The notes under the pieces: model-generated | Seen by the model: the letters and a program-made list of their open reading frames with translations, nothing else | The model's database searches: none | What the model was told of the DNA's origin: nothing | Shown here: in pieces, positions 1 to 9,230 of the stretch | How positions within the stretch are numbered: position 1 is the stretch's first letter | Layout: each line of letters begins with the position of its first letter | Made by a program: the position numbers and the translations under genes | Source of the DNA: Pseudoalteromonas ostreae | Lineage (GTDB): Bacteria; Pseudomonadota; Gammaproteobacteria; Enterobacterales; Alteromonadaceae | Direction: 5' to 3' | Length of the DNA stretch: 64,000 bases | NCBI RefSeq assembly: GCF_018069805.1 | Contig: NZ_JAGPYN010000009.1 | Coordinates: forward strand, 62,001-126,000

Positions 1-3000
1 TGGAATAATGGGTTATAACTCAAGCTACGTGTTGGTTGAAGCGCCTCTACAATCGCGTCAAAAGGGAGCTGACTATGGCTAAAAGCATTCAGTGCACATT
101 CTTTAGAACGACTTAGCAACTCACTAAAAGAAGGATCGCCAGAAAGATCTGAGCGCATCAGTACAGTATTAACAAAGAAGCCAACCAACGGCGCTACTTG
201 CGTCTGATCACGATTTGCTGTGGGCGTGCCAACAACAATATCTTCCTCGTTGCTGTAGCGACTCAATAAGCTTGCCAGCGCCGCATTTAACAACATAAAT
301 AGTGTAACGTTATTGTTTTTTGCAAATTGCTGCACCGCTAAGCTTGTCGATGCTGACAAAGTAGCTGATAGCATTTCACCGTTGTGGCTCTGTACCGCTG
401 GGCGAGGTTTATCCAAAGGTATAGTATGCACTGGTGGAAGCCCTTGTAGCTCTTTCTTCCAGAAACTTAGCTCCGATTGTAAGCGTTCGCTTACCAACCA
501 AGCTCGTTGCCAATGTGCATAGTCCGAATATTGAATTTCTAACTGTGTTAATGGATCATTTTGATCTTTGATAAACGCTGTATATAATGCTGACAACTCA
601 TCAATCAATACTTTCTTAGACCACCCATCAGAGGCGATATGGTGCACAGTAAGAATTAAGTAATAACGCGTGTCCGCCAATTTGAGCAGTTTAGCTCTGA
701 GCATTAAGTCACAGCTCAAATCAAACGGCTTAAGAATTTGCGCACGAAGTTGTGCTGTATAATCTTTTTCTTGCTCTTCGGTATCAAGTGGAGAAAGATC
801 TTGCTGTTCTAATACAAAATCAACATCAGATAAGCGTACCTGCTCAATCACATTATCAATTTCTCGATAAACAGTGTGTAGTACATGGTGACGCATAATT
901 ATGTGCTTTAATGCATCAGATAATACAGCTGTATTTAGCACTCCATCAATATGAAATGCTGCGGCCATATTATATTCAGTCGCACTTTCTTCGACCTGAT
1001 CAATAAACCATAGCCTTTGCTGAGCAAACGAAAGCGGTAAACTTTCACCATGTGGAGCTTTACCTATTCTTGGTAATTCACTTTGGCTAGCCTGTTCAAT
1101 TGTTATTGCTAAATCGGCTAAAGAGTCTGTCTCAAACACTGTCTTTATCGACAGTTCAACCTGCCAAGCCTCACGAATTACAGATACCAAACGAGAAGCT
1201 AATAAAGAATGCCCACCCAGTTCAAAAAAGTTAGCATGGGTACTCACACGCTCACGGTTAAGTAACTCCATCCATATATGAGCCAATTTTTCTTCTGTTT
1301 GCGTTTTTGGCTCTATAAATTCACCTTTTTCTTCAAACATTGGCTCAGGTAATGCAGAACGGTCAACCTTACCATTGGCAGTTAATGGCAGCTGAGCTAT
1401 CTCGACGATTGCCTGAGGTATCATGTAATTTGGCAATTTCCCTTTTAGGAACTCTCTGACTTTGTGTAGATCCACCGCACTATTAGTAACAATATAAGCC
1501 ACTAAACACAGTTGCTGGAACTTATCAGGCTTTGCATCAACAACAACTTTACGTACAGACTCATGACTTTGAAGTACACTTTCAATCTCACCAGGTTCGA
1601 TACGATAGCCCCTAATTTTTAATTGATGATCTTTGCGCCCTATATATTCAAGACTACCATCGGATAACCTACGCGCGAGATCGCCTGTCAAATATAGCCG
1701 AGTATCTAAATCATCTTGAGCAAAAGGGTTGGCCACAAAAGTAGCATCCGTTTGTTCTGGCAAATTCAAGTAACCACGTCCGACAATAGGTCCTGAAACG
1801 GCAATTTCACCCACGGCACCAATCGGAAGTAATGCGAGGTGATTATCAACAATATGTAATCGAACATTTGCAACAGGCTTACCAATTAACACACGCTCAA
1901 CTGGACTATGGATCGGCTGAAAAGCCACATCGTCAGCACACTCAGCAGGCCCATAAGCATTCATCAGCGGGATTTCAGCATAACGCTGGAACCAACGCTC
2001 AACTAATTGTGCTGTTAATGCTTCGCCGGTAGGTAAGACCCAACGCAAAGAAGTTAGCGGTAATTTATACGCAAGCGCAGCGTCTATCATTGAAGGGACA
2101 GGTTCCCAGATGGTTACCTCATACTTGTTTAAGTATTCAAGTAAGGCATTAGGATCACGACAAATATCATTTGGGACGATATTTACCCGCGCCCCTAATA
2201 ATAGCGCGGTTAAGTTTTGCCAAATTGATATATCAAAGCACTGGGAGGCGGTTTGTGCAATAACATCATCATGAGTTAATGATAGCGGTTTAAATTTAGC
2301 TAGCATGTTGTTGATCAGACCAGCATGCTCAATCATCACACCTTTAGGCTTACCAGTAGAACCGGAAGTAAAAATTACATAGGCCAAATCTTGTAAGCTG
2401 GGGTAAACTTCGATAGGTGATTCATTTTCACACTCTAGCATTAGCTCAGCAAGTGTCTTGACCTTTTCCTTGCGCCATTTACGCTTCATAACTCGGTGCT
2501 CTAACATCATAGAGTCACCAACCAGCAACATCTCAGGTTCACTTTCTCCCAGAACATCTAACCAACGTTGTGAAGGGTGATTTGGATCAAAAGGTATCCA
2601 CGCCGCTCCTGATTTAATAATACCAACTAGCATAGTTAAGAAATCAGGCCCTCTATGCTCTAGCACCCCAACAAGATTACCTGAACCTATATTTTTCATT
2701 CTTAAGGCATTGGCGACACGATTTGATGCGTTATCTAACTCACGATAACTTAAACAGTGCCCATCTTGCTGCACAGCAATAGCATCTGGTGTGTTTACAA
2801 CTTGCTTTGCAAATAATTCAGGCCAACTGTGTTCAAGCAGTTCTTCTCTGCTAGTATCGTTGAAATCCGTAAGCAACGTGTCTCGTTCAGCCTGAGTAAT
2901 CACTTCAATATCTTGCAATGAGTGTGGTTCTTCTTGCTTAGCTAGTTGCTCTAACACATGGATATAGCGCTTCCCTATTTGGTAAGCTTCATCTTTACTC

Positions 3001-4178
3001 ACATATTCGTCTCGACAATACACATCCAGTGTCAATGAAGAATTAGCACCGTAGTCTGTCAGGCGAATATGAAGAGGGTCTCGCTCCGCATTCGTTGCCA
3101 TACTTTCGATATCAACACCTAATGGGACATAGTTGTAAACAACCTCCGTTAAGAAGTCTCGCCCATGCGCTACAAGATTCAACATTCGTCCTAAATGATG
3201 CATCGGGAAGGCTTGATGCCTCATATTCTTACGTTGTTCTTTACTTATTGCCTTAATAAGCTCAGCAGGTGTTTGACTCGCGTTTAGTTCATAGCAACCT
3301 GGGAGGTCGGTAGTAAACATACCAACCGTATTACGTTGCTCTCTACTACGACGGCGGTGAGTAGGAGTAGAAACTACAACGTCATTGCGTTGTGCAACTT
3401 TAGAGAAATAAATTAGCAACGCAGCAAGGCCTAGTTGATTAATTTCTCCACCTAGCTGTTTTGCTCTAGTCATTAAAGCATTACGAAGTGATTCATCTAA
3501 TTCAATAGTCACACGGTGACTCAGTGTTGTCCCTATTCTTTCTTGGTCCGAAAAGTTAGGTAAGAGCATTGGCTCATGCAATACCTGAAACTTTTCTCGC
3601 CAATACTGTGCATCTTGATTATATTTCTCAGATCCTAAATAAGCTTGTTCAGCGACGATAACATCTCGAAATGAACCTATTGTACTGAATGCTTCGATCT
3701 CCTGACCCTGAGCCAGTTTTTTAACATTATCTACCCATAATGCAATACCGAGTGCATCTACTAAGATGTGGTGTATTCTTAAACACCAAACATGTTGCTC
3801 CTCGCTAATACGATATAAACAGGATTCAATGAGTCGATCTTCACCCAAAGTAAAGACCCGATCAAACTGTTCTTTTGTGAGGGACTCAACAACTTCTTCG
3901 GCATTATCAACATTAGAATAATCATGGAACTCTAACGGAAAACTATCATAATAACCAAAACTCTGGACTAACTCTTTTCCTTGGTAAAATAATCGAGCAC
4001 TAAACATATCGAACTGACTTACCAGTTCATTTAATCCTTGCTGTAATAGATAAAAATCAGCTTTCTTCAAACGAACAACACAACCAAGATTATAACATGG
4101 GTTAGTAGGTTTTATTATTTGGTCAAAGTAAATACTTTCTTGAGCTGTTGATAGGGGAAAAACGTTATCAATATTCAT
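1..4178 (-). CDS. Non-ribosomal peptide synthetase, partial (C-A-PCP-C...), probable Dab-activating first module
   Basis: The frame is open from an ATG at 4178 to the left edge (1392 complete codons), so the C-terminus is missing. Domains in order: condensation (about residues 5-430, HHILVDA near 138); adenylation (about 450-940, A3 core TSGSTGKPKG near 603, A4 FDISIW near 647, A10 NGKVDR); carrier protein with phosphopantetheine site LGGHSL near 988; and a second condensation domain with intact HHIASDG near 1178, truncated by the edge. No epimerase follows the carrier. Aligned by eye to EntF and GrsA, the A-domain specificity residues read D-I-W-E-L-T-A-D-D-K; from memory this matches Dab-loading domains of Pseudomonas lipopeptide synthetases. 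It is the last visible gene of the operon, 94 bp after the exporter. An N-terminal C domain with nothing before it could be a lipo-initiation domain or accept a chain from another protein. The product is unknown. Confidence 0.95.
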   Translation of the reverse strand, partial: MNIDNVFPLSTAQESIYFDQIIKPTNPCYNLGCVVRLKKADFYLLQQGLNELVSQFDMFSARLFYQGKELVQSFGYYDSFPLEFHDYSNVDNAEEVVESLTKEQFDRVFTLGEDRLIESCLYRISEEQHVWCLRIHHILVDALGIALWVDNVKKLAQGQEIEAFSTIGSFRDVIVAEQAYLGSEKYNQDAQYWREKFQVLHEPMLLPNFSDQERIGTTLSHRVTIELDESLRNALMTRAKQLGGEINQLGLAALLIYFSKVAQRNDVVVSTPTHRRRSREQRNTVGMFTTDLPGCYELNASQTPAELIKAISKEQRKNMRHQAFPMHHLGRMLNLVAHGRDFLTEVVYNYVPLGVDIESMATNAERDPLHIRLTDYGANSSLTLDVYCRDEYVSKDEAYQIGKRYIHVLEQLAKQEEPHSLQDIEVITQAERDTLLTDFNDTSREELLEHSWPELFAKQVVNTPDAIAVQQDGHCLSYRELDNASNRVANALRMKNIGSGNLVGVLEHRGPDFLTMLVGIIKSGAAWIPFDPNHPSQRWLDVLGESEPEMLLVGDSMMLEHRVMKRKWRKEKVKTLAELMLECENESPIEVYPSLQDLAYVIFTSGSTGKPKGVMIEHAGLINNMLAKFKPLSLTHDDVIAQTASQCFDISIWQNLTALLLGARVNIVPNDICRDPNALLEYLNKYEVTIWEPVPSMIDAALAYKLPLTSLRWVLPTGEALTAQLVERWFQRYAEIPLMNAYGPAECADDVAFQPIHSPVERVLIGKPVANVRLHIVDNHLALLPIGAVGEIAVSGPIVGRGYLNLPEQTDATFVANPFAQDDLDTRLYLTGDLARRLSDGSLEYIGRKDHQLKIRGYRIEPGEIESVLQSHESVRKVVVDAKPDKFQQLCLVAYIVTNSAVDLHKVREFLKGKLPNYMIPQAIVEIAQLPLTANGKVDRSALPEPMFEEKGEFIEPKTQTEEKLAHIWMELLNRERVSTHANFFELGGHSLLASRLVSVIREAWQVELSIKTVFETDSLADLAITIEQASQSELPRIGKAPHGESLPLSFAQQRLWFIDQVEESATEYNMAAAFHIDGVLNTAVLSDALKHIIMRHHVLHTVYREIDNVIEQVRLSDVDFVLEQQDLSPLDTEEQEKDYTAQLRAQILKPFDLSCDLMLRAKLLKLADTRYYLILTVHHIASDGWSKKVLIDELSALYTAFIKDQNDPLTQLEIQYSDYAHWQRAWLVSERLQSELSFWKKELQGLPPVHTIPLDKPRPAVQSHNGEMLSATLSASTSLAVQQFAKNNNVTLFMLLNAALASLLSRYSNEEDIVVGTPTANRDQTQVAPLVGFFVNTVLMRSDLSGDPSFSELLSRSKECALNAFSHSQLPFDAIVEALQPTRSLSYNPLF

Positions 4179-4272
4179 AACTATATTAAAGCCTTTTAAT
4201 TCAAAATTCTAAGCTCAGTAATACCAAGCTTATCCTTGATAAAAATAGATAAAACTAAATACTAATCGTTAC

Positions 4273-5943
4273 CTAAACGACTGCCTCTTCGAAACATTCA
4301 TCTGATTCGTTTTTAACATTAATCAGTTTTGCTTTACCGGATTCAAACTTATAGAGTTTATCTGCTAATGAAAAATATCTATCATCGTGACTAATTACGA
4401 TTACAGACTTTCCTTTACGCTTTAGTTCAGGTAGCAGCTCTTGATAAAAAAACTGTCTAAAATATGGGTCTTGATCGGCTGCCCATTCATCAAATAGACA
4501 AATTGGAGAATCTTCGATGTAAGATAAGACTAATGCCAAACGCTTTTTCTGGCCGTGAGATAGGTCTGTTGTCGATAGGCATCCATCTTTAACAGATACT
4601 TTATCCTCCAAATTAAGACGCTTTAGGTAATATTGCACCTCTTCATCTCTTGCAAGCTCACCATCACGGTTCAAGGCTTGTTTAAAGACATAGAAGTCAG
4701 AAAATATAGTGCTGAAATTTTTACGATATGACTCCCCACCATCGGCATAATTTATGGCCGAATCATCAATAGTAATTTCTCCATTATCAGGAATATATAA
4801 ACCAGTAAGCAGCTTAGCAAACGTAGATTTACCACTCCCATTTCCTCCGGTTATAAATGTAACCTCGCCTCTTTTAAAACTGGCGTTTATTGGTCCAACT
4901 TCAAATTGAAATCCAGGAGACTCACCTTTTTTATATTTAAAAGTAATATTTTTAAGCGTTAACTCAGACCAATTGTCATTCGTTTTGACACTTTTTTCTG
5001 TATCAAATTCGGCCATATCTTCTGAAAGATTAAGGCTAGCTATCTTCCTATTTGCTACAATTCCATTACTAATTTCTTCAAAGCTATCAACCAAAAAGCT
5101 TAAAGGACCCATTAAATAAATCATGATCAAGACAAATCTAACCATCATCTCAACGGTAACCTGTGGGAAGAAATATTGACTGACAAAAACAACAGCTCCC
5201 ATTGAAATAAATAAAGTTGCGTTTGCCCAATTTGTGATATAAACAAAAAACATTTTCGCCTTTACATCTGCAAACTTTATTTTTTCTGCTATTGGAAGCA
5301 ATATCTTGTGATAAAAAAACCTCTTCCTATTGGTGTTAATATTTAATTCTTTGCCACCTTCAACCAACGCTTTAAAATTGGAAAAGAGCTCATCATCGCA
5401 TTCCCTCAACTCTTCAAAACTCTTTATTCCTTTATTCAAAATTACTTTTGCTACTACCACAGCAAAAGTTAAAATGAACAAAACGACAAGAAACAATTCC
5501 CATGAAGAATATCCCATATAGACAAGACATAAGGCGACAGCTGTAAAGTTATAAGCAAATAAAGGTAGTATAGAAAGTGAATCAGAAATTGTTCTAACAT
5601 CACCAGTAATTGTTGCATAAACCCTATGTCCCCCGATCTTCTCCAAATTAGAATAACTTGTAGCAAGCACTCGCTTGGCCATTATATCCCGGAGTCTCTC
5701 AACAATAGATGCGCTTAATTTTGTTAAAATAAACTGAGATAAAACACCAAAAAAAACCAATGCAATAACACCAAAAACCATAAAAGAAAGACCTTCTTTA
5801 AAGTTTTCAACACCATTATTTATATTAGAAAGGTAATCATTAATATGCGCTATTAATGCAATACCAGACAAAGCACTTAACATACTAAGAAAAGACGAAA
5901 AAAGTATAGAACCTTTATATTCAGAAATAAGTTTAAAAAGCAT
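4273..5943 (-). CDS. Cyclic peptide/siderophore-type ABC exporter (SyrD/PvdE family), fused TMD-NBD
   Basis: This 556-residue half-transporter has an N-terminal six-helix membrane domain (about 1-310) followed by a nucleotide-binding domain. The Walker A motif GGNGSGKS, the signature LSHGQ and the Walker B region CLFDEWAADQDP are visible; the DEWAADQDP string is typical of SyrD, PvdE and YojI exporters linked to peptide synthetases. It should act in the inner membrane and move the finished or maturing peptide to the periplasm. It lies between the aspartokinase and the synthetase in the same orientation, with gaps of 82 and 94 bp, which supports co-transcription. No outer-membrane partner is encoded in the visible part of the locus. 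The ribosome binding site is weak. Confidence 0.92.
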   Translation of the reverse strand: MLFKLISEYKGSILFSSFLSMLSALSGIALIAHINDYLSNINNGVENFKEGLSFMVFGVIALVFFGVLSQFILTKLSASIVERLRDIMAKRVLATSYSNLEKIGGHRVYATITGDVRTISDSLSILPLFAYNFTAVALCLVYMGYSSWELFLVVLFILTFAVVVAKVILNKGIKSFEELRECDDELFSNFKALVEGGKELNINTNRKRFFYHKILLPIAEKIKFADVKAKMFFVYITNWANATLFISMGAVVFVSQYFFPQVTVEMMVRFVLIMIYLMGPLSFLVDSFEEISNGIVANRKIASLNLSEDMAEFDTEKSVKTNDNWSELTLKNITFKYKKGESPGFQFEVGPINASFKRGEVTFITGGNGSGKSTFAKLLTGLYIPDNGEITIDDSAINYADGGESYRKNFSTIFSDFYVFKQALNRDGELARDEEVQYYLKRLNLEDKVSVKDGCLSTTDLSHGQKKRLALVLSYIEDSPICLFDEWAADQDPYFRQFFYQELLPELKRKGKSVIVISHDDRYFSLADKLYKFESGKAKLINVKNESDECFEEAVV

Positions 5944-6025
5944 AAAAACTCACGAAATAATTTAAAACTAGAAACAAAAAAGTAAAGCGCAATGTATAAA
6001 CCGCTTCCACTTCGACACATAAAGC

Positions 6026-7300
6026 TTATGATGTGTATAAATATTCAGCTTTTTGTCCCCCTAAACACACGAACTCATGTAAAGACTGATATTGCTCATC
6101 TTCAATTCGAGAGGTGCTTATCACAAAGTGGCTTTCATTTTTTACTCTCCAAATATAAAAAGGAGATATGCCTTCATTAAGAAGCAAATTATCAATCTCT
6201 TCATTAACACCATGAATAAATAAAAGATTGACGCTCTTACATTCATCATATTTTGAAATACACTCAGACTTTACTAGAAAGTGTTTTTCATCAAGGATCT
6301 CAAATTCATTGATAATATGAGCACTGTCAATTTCTGAACACAATCGACTGGGAAGCAGGCCTAAATTATTTATTCTAGAGACTAGAGGCGTATACTTTTC
6401 GGTTTGCACAACAATTTTTGTCCCCAAGCAATTAGGACTCATACTATTTTTAAGCTGAACCTCGCAGTCCATATCATAAATAGCTTCCAATGTTCGTTGA
6501 TGAAGCACTGAACTGCCTGAATGAGCAAGTTGATTTGCTGTTTCCCAGCTAATTACAGAGTGGGGGAATGCGCTACTAATTACATTAGGATCTGCACTGT
6601 ATACACCAGAGACATCACTCCAAAATACTAGTTTGGAGGCTGAAGTTAGACGGGCACAAACACTAGCCGAGTAATCACTTCCATTTCGTCCTAATGTCGT
6701 AGTTTTCCCATTTTCATCCGCAGCAATATAACCTGTGACAACTTTTATAACTTCATTATCTAGATTAAGATCTCGTAATTTATTGATACTAAGCTCAAAA
6801 TCAACTTGGTTATGGTTCAAACTAAGAAAGTCTCTGGCGTCTATAAACTGAGCCTGAACGTCGAGATCGTTCAAAACGGCAGCCAGTAAACGTGCCGACC
6901 ACACTTCCCCAAAGCACACCCAATCAGCTATTTCAAAAGCATTATCACAACTACTTTCAATCATATGCTTTAACTTATTAACATCTTCAAACAGAGAAAC
7001 TTGCAGCTCCTCTTTTGTTACTTTATTGCTCACCGCACTTATTAATGACTCTTGATAATTAAATAAACTTTCTAAAGTAACACTTGCAGACGATGGGGAT
7101 GCTTGAGATTTATTTGCAATTTCAATGAGATGATTTGTACTTTTTCCGGCCGCAGAAACAACTATTAAATTATTTTTATAAGAGCGAACATTATCTATCA
7201 CTATATTAGCAACACGGACAAATGAACCAGGCTCCTTTAAACTAGACCCACCAAATTTATGAACACTAGTTTTCATACCTGACAAACAAGCTAATTTCAT
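6026..7300 (-). CDS. Stand-alone aspartokinase resembling the kinase half of MetL
   Basis: The 424-residue protein carries the aspartokinase signatures KFGGSSL near residue 16, GEVWSARLLAAVLN, TLGRNGSDYSA and WSDVSGVYSADP. These strings match the kinase half of bifunctional MetL (aspartokinase II-homoserine dehydrogenase) better than LysC, but no homoserine dehydrogenase domain follows and the C-terminal part is divergent. It would make aspartyl phosphate, the first step towards aspartate semialdehyde and then 2,4-diaminobutyrate. It sits in the synthetase operon with a diaminobutyrate-type aminotransferase, so I infer a dedicated precursor supply that may escape the usual amino-acid feedback. 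An AAGGAA ribosome binding site six bases before the first ATG supports this start over the internal Met at residue 9. Confidence 0.88.
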   Translation of the reverse strand: MKLACLSGMKTSVHKFGGSSLKEPGSFVRVANIVIDNVRSYKNNLIVVSAAGKSTNHLIEIANKSQASPSSASVTLESLFNYQESLISAVSNKVTKEELQVSLFEDVNKLKHMIESSCDNAFEIADWVCFGEVWSARLLAAVLNDLDVQAQFIDARDFLSLNHNQVDFELSINKLRDLNLDNEVIKVVTGYIAADENGKTTTLGRNGSDYSASVCARLTSASKLVFWSDVSGVYSADPNVISSAFPHSVISWETANQLAHSGSSVLHQRTLEAIYDMDCEVQLKNSMSPNCLGTKIVVQTEKYTPLVSRINNLGLLPSRLCSEIDSAHIINEFEILDEKHFLVKSECISKYDECKSVNLLFIHGVNEEIDNLLLNEGISPFYIWRVKNESHFVISTSRIEDEQYQSLHEFVCLGGQKAEYLYTS

Positions 7301-7394
7301 TATATTTCCTTACACATGAATGCAAAAACTAAAATTAAATTAAACTAACAAACTAAGCCTCTTCACAAAAAAATTTAAATGAAGAAGCTTTAAA

Positions 7395-8267
7395 TTATGA
7401 AATATAGTTAAGGTAAGGCTTATACTTATTAAACAACCTGTCATTTTTAGGTTTTAATAATAACGCCTTAAAGGATTGATAATTATAGTAATGATTTTCT
7501 TTTGGCATCCCTTTAAAAACCGAAGAAAATGACTTCAAAACACTACCAAACGTATGAAAGTCAACATTGAACGATATACTATCTTCCAAGCTTCGAACAT
7601 GGTGTATTGTTCCTGGAGGCATATAAAATATATCACCACTATTAACTTCCACCTGTTCTACTTTTACATTTTTGAAGTCTGGAAACTTTTCATAGTCTGG
7701 ATTTTCTGGGTCTACTCCAAACCATCTCCATTTTTTCCTATAGCAGTACTTTCCATCCTCTGGTCGAATAATGGTAAATACTTTTTTTCCTTTGATCTGA
7801 AAAAATAAGTTATGAGTTAATAACGTATCAAAGTGCAAAGGCGTAACACTATTTTTCGCAGAAATGAAAAACTGTGCAAACCGAGACCAATCTTGGGCAT
7901 ACCAGTCAGGCATTACATCTTTTGGAAAGTTGCCAATATCTTCCAACAGCTCTTTGGCTAATAAAAATATTGGCACATCATGACAGTACGGGGCTACTTT
8001 ATCGGTATCCTCACCTTCTTTTTCTTTGAAATTTTTAATTATTTTAACGTACTCTCCCATCAAAACATTTTTCACATCAATTTTTGATTCACTAAAAACC
8101 TTTGTTACTACAGGTATGTCAGGACAAACTTTTTCAAAATAATCTAAGTCCCATTTTTCAATCGCTGGCCAGCTCTTTGCGCCACCTTGAAATAATGCAG
8201 TATTAGCACTTAGGCACTTACTTCTAAACTCTGAAGATTCAAAACTGGAAAACTTCATAATAGACAT
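7395..8267 (-). CDS. JmjC/cupin_8 family Fe(II)/2-oxoglutarate-type hydroxylase
   Basis: This 290-residue protein has the facial iron triad of the cupin_8 (JmjC-like) fold: His145 and Asp147 in PLHFDTLLTHN, and the distal His222 in MPPGTIHHVRS. Family members hydroxylate amino-acid side chains, free or protein-bound, using iron and 2-oxoglutarate. Placed in a peptide synthetase operon it probably hydroxylates a precursor amino acid, a carrier-bound residue or the peptide itself; the substrate cannot be read from the sequence. It follows the other cupin_8 gene by 29 bp and precedes the aspartokinase by 94 bp. The first ATG has an AAGGA site at good spacing. It is clearly diverged from its neighbour, so it is not a recent duplicate. 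Confidence 0.85.
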   Translation of the reverse strand: MSIMKFSSFESSEFRSKCLSANTALFQGGAKSWPAIEKWDLDYFEKVCPDIPVVTKVFSESKIDVKNVLMGEYVKIIKNFKEKEGEDTDKVAPYCHDVPIFLLAKELLEDIGNFPKDVMPDWYAQDWSRFAQFFISAKNSVTPLHFDTLLTHNLFFQIKGKKVFTIIRPEDGKYCYRKKWRWFGVDPENPDYEKFPDFKNVKVEQVEVNSGDIFYMPPGTIHHVRSLEDSISFNVDFHTFGSVLKSFSSVFKGMPKENHYYNYQSFKALLLKPKNDRLFNKYKPYLNYIS

Positions 8268-8296
8268 ATAATAATCCTTATACTTCAGCCTTGTTC

Positions 8297-9229
8297 TTAC
8301 TCACATTCCAGTTCTATCTGACTAAAATACTTGTTATATTTTCTAATTATTTCTGATGCATCTTGAAACGCATCACCACCTTTCATATAAAAGTACTTCA
8401 GAACTTGAAACTCACTATCATTGCTAGGGTCATCCATTAAATAATCAATGTACTCCAGCGCTCCCTTCTCATGAATGAAATTCCATGTAATTGACACAGA
8501 GTCTTCGAGTACGATGACATCATGAAGCCATCCATGTGGAACATAAAGTAGTTCTCCTGGACCAAGAGTTCCATGAAAGTCTGGTTTATGGCTTAATTCA
8601 TTTAAATTATCACCACGAACATCTACATACCCCCCGAACGAATTATCAGCCTTGTTAATTAAACTTAGCTCCTCAGCTCGATCTGGATGATACATCGCTA
8701 CACTTTTCACACCGTAAAATTGGCTTACAACAGCATCGCTACAAAATGGATCTGTATGTAGCCGCGTTCTCGCACCGCGGGCCGCAACTAAAATTCCACG
8801 ATATGGAAATTGGTCGGTGGTTGGATCAGGGTAATCCCCCTCACTTGCCATTGGGATTAGTAAATCTTTACCACTTAAGAAATCTGGTTTTTTCCAAAAT
8901 GGTCTAACTCTCGAAAATGCTTCATCTCCCCAAGCATAATCAATATCCTTCAACTGGTTATACCAACGAACATAAGGAACGTTTGCTTCAAATGGTCCTT
9001 TTTTACCAAAATACTTATCTATATAGTTACTAAGTGTTGATAGATTCTGTAAATCGAACAGTGAGTCATATTCCTGAGTAGGTAAATCTCCAATTAGCTC
9101 TTTGAGGAAAGAGGGCTCCCACTTAGTAGCGTCAAAATCAATATTCTTTATGACCGCAGGGCGATTTTTCTTAATATACTGAGATGCAAATTCTTCTTCA
9201 CTGATCCCATCGAGTACATCAAGTTCCAT
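8297..9229 (-). CDS. JmjC/cupin_8 family Fe(II)/2-oxoglutarate-type hydroxylase
   Basis: The 310-residue product starts with the typical cupin_8 entry (FASQYIKKNRPAVIKNID, about residues 14-31). Iron ligands are visible as His158 and Asp160 in RLHTDPFCSD, with the distal His236 in YVPHGWLHDV. The expected activity is side-chain hydroxylation. One base separates it from the stop codon of the aminotransferase, and its strong GGAGGAA ribosome binding site lies inside the end of that gene, so the two are translated from one message. Together with the next gene it gives the operon two different hydroxylases, suggesting two hydroxylated positions or one substrate-specific and one accessory enzyme. 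The substrate is unknown. Confidence 0.86.
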   Translation of the reverse strand: MELDVLDGISEEEFASQYIKKNRPAVIKNIDFDATKWEPSFLKELIGDLPTQEYDSLFDLQNLSTLSNYIDKYFGKKGPFEANVPYVRWYNQLKDIDYAWGDEAFSRVRPFWKKPDFLSGKDLLIPMASEGDYPDPTTDQFPYRGILVAARGARTRLHTDPFCSDAVVSQFYGVKSVAMYHPDRAEELSLINKADNSFGGYVDVRGDNLNELSHKPDFHGTLGPGELLYVPHGWLHDVIVLEDSVSITWNFIHEKGALEYIDYLMDDPSNDSEFQVLKYFYMKGGDAFQDASEIIRKYNKYFSQIELECE

Positions 9230-9230
9230 T

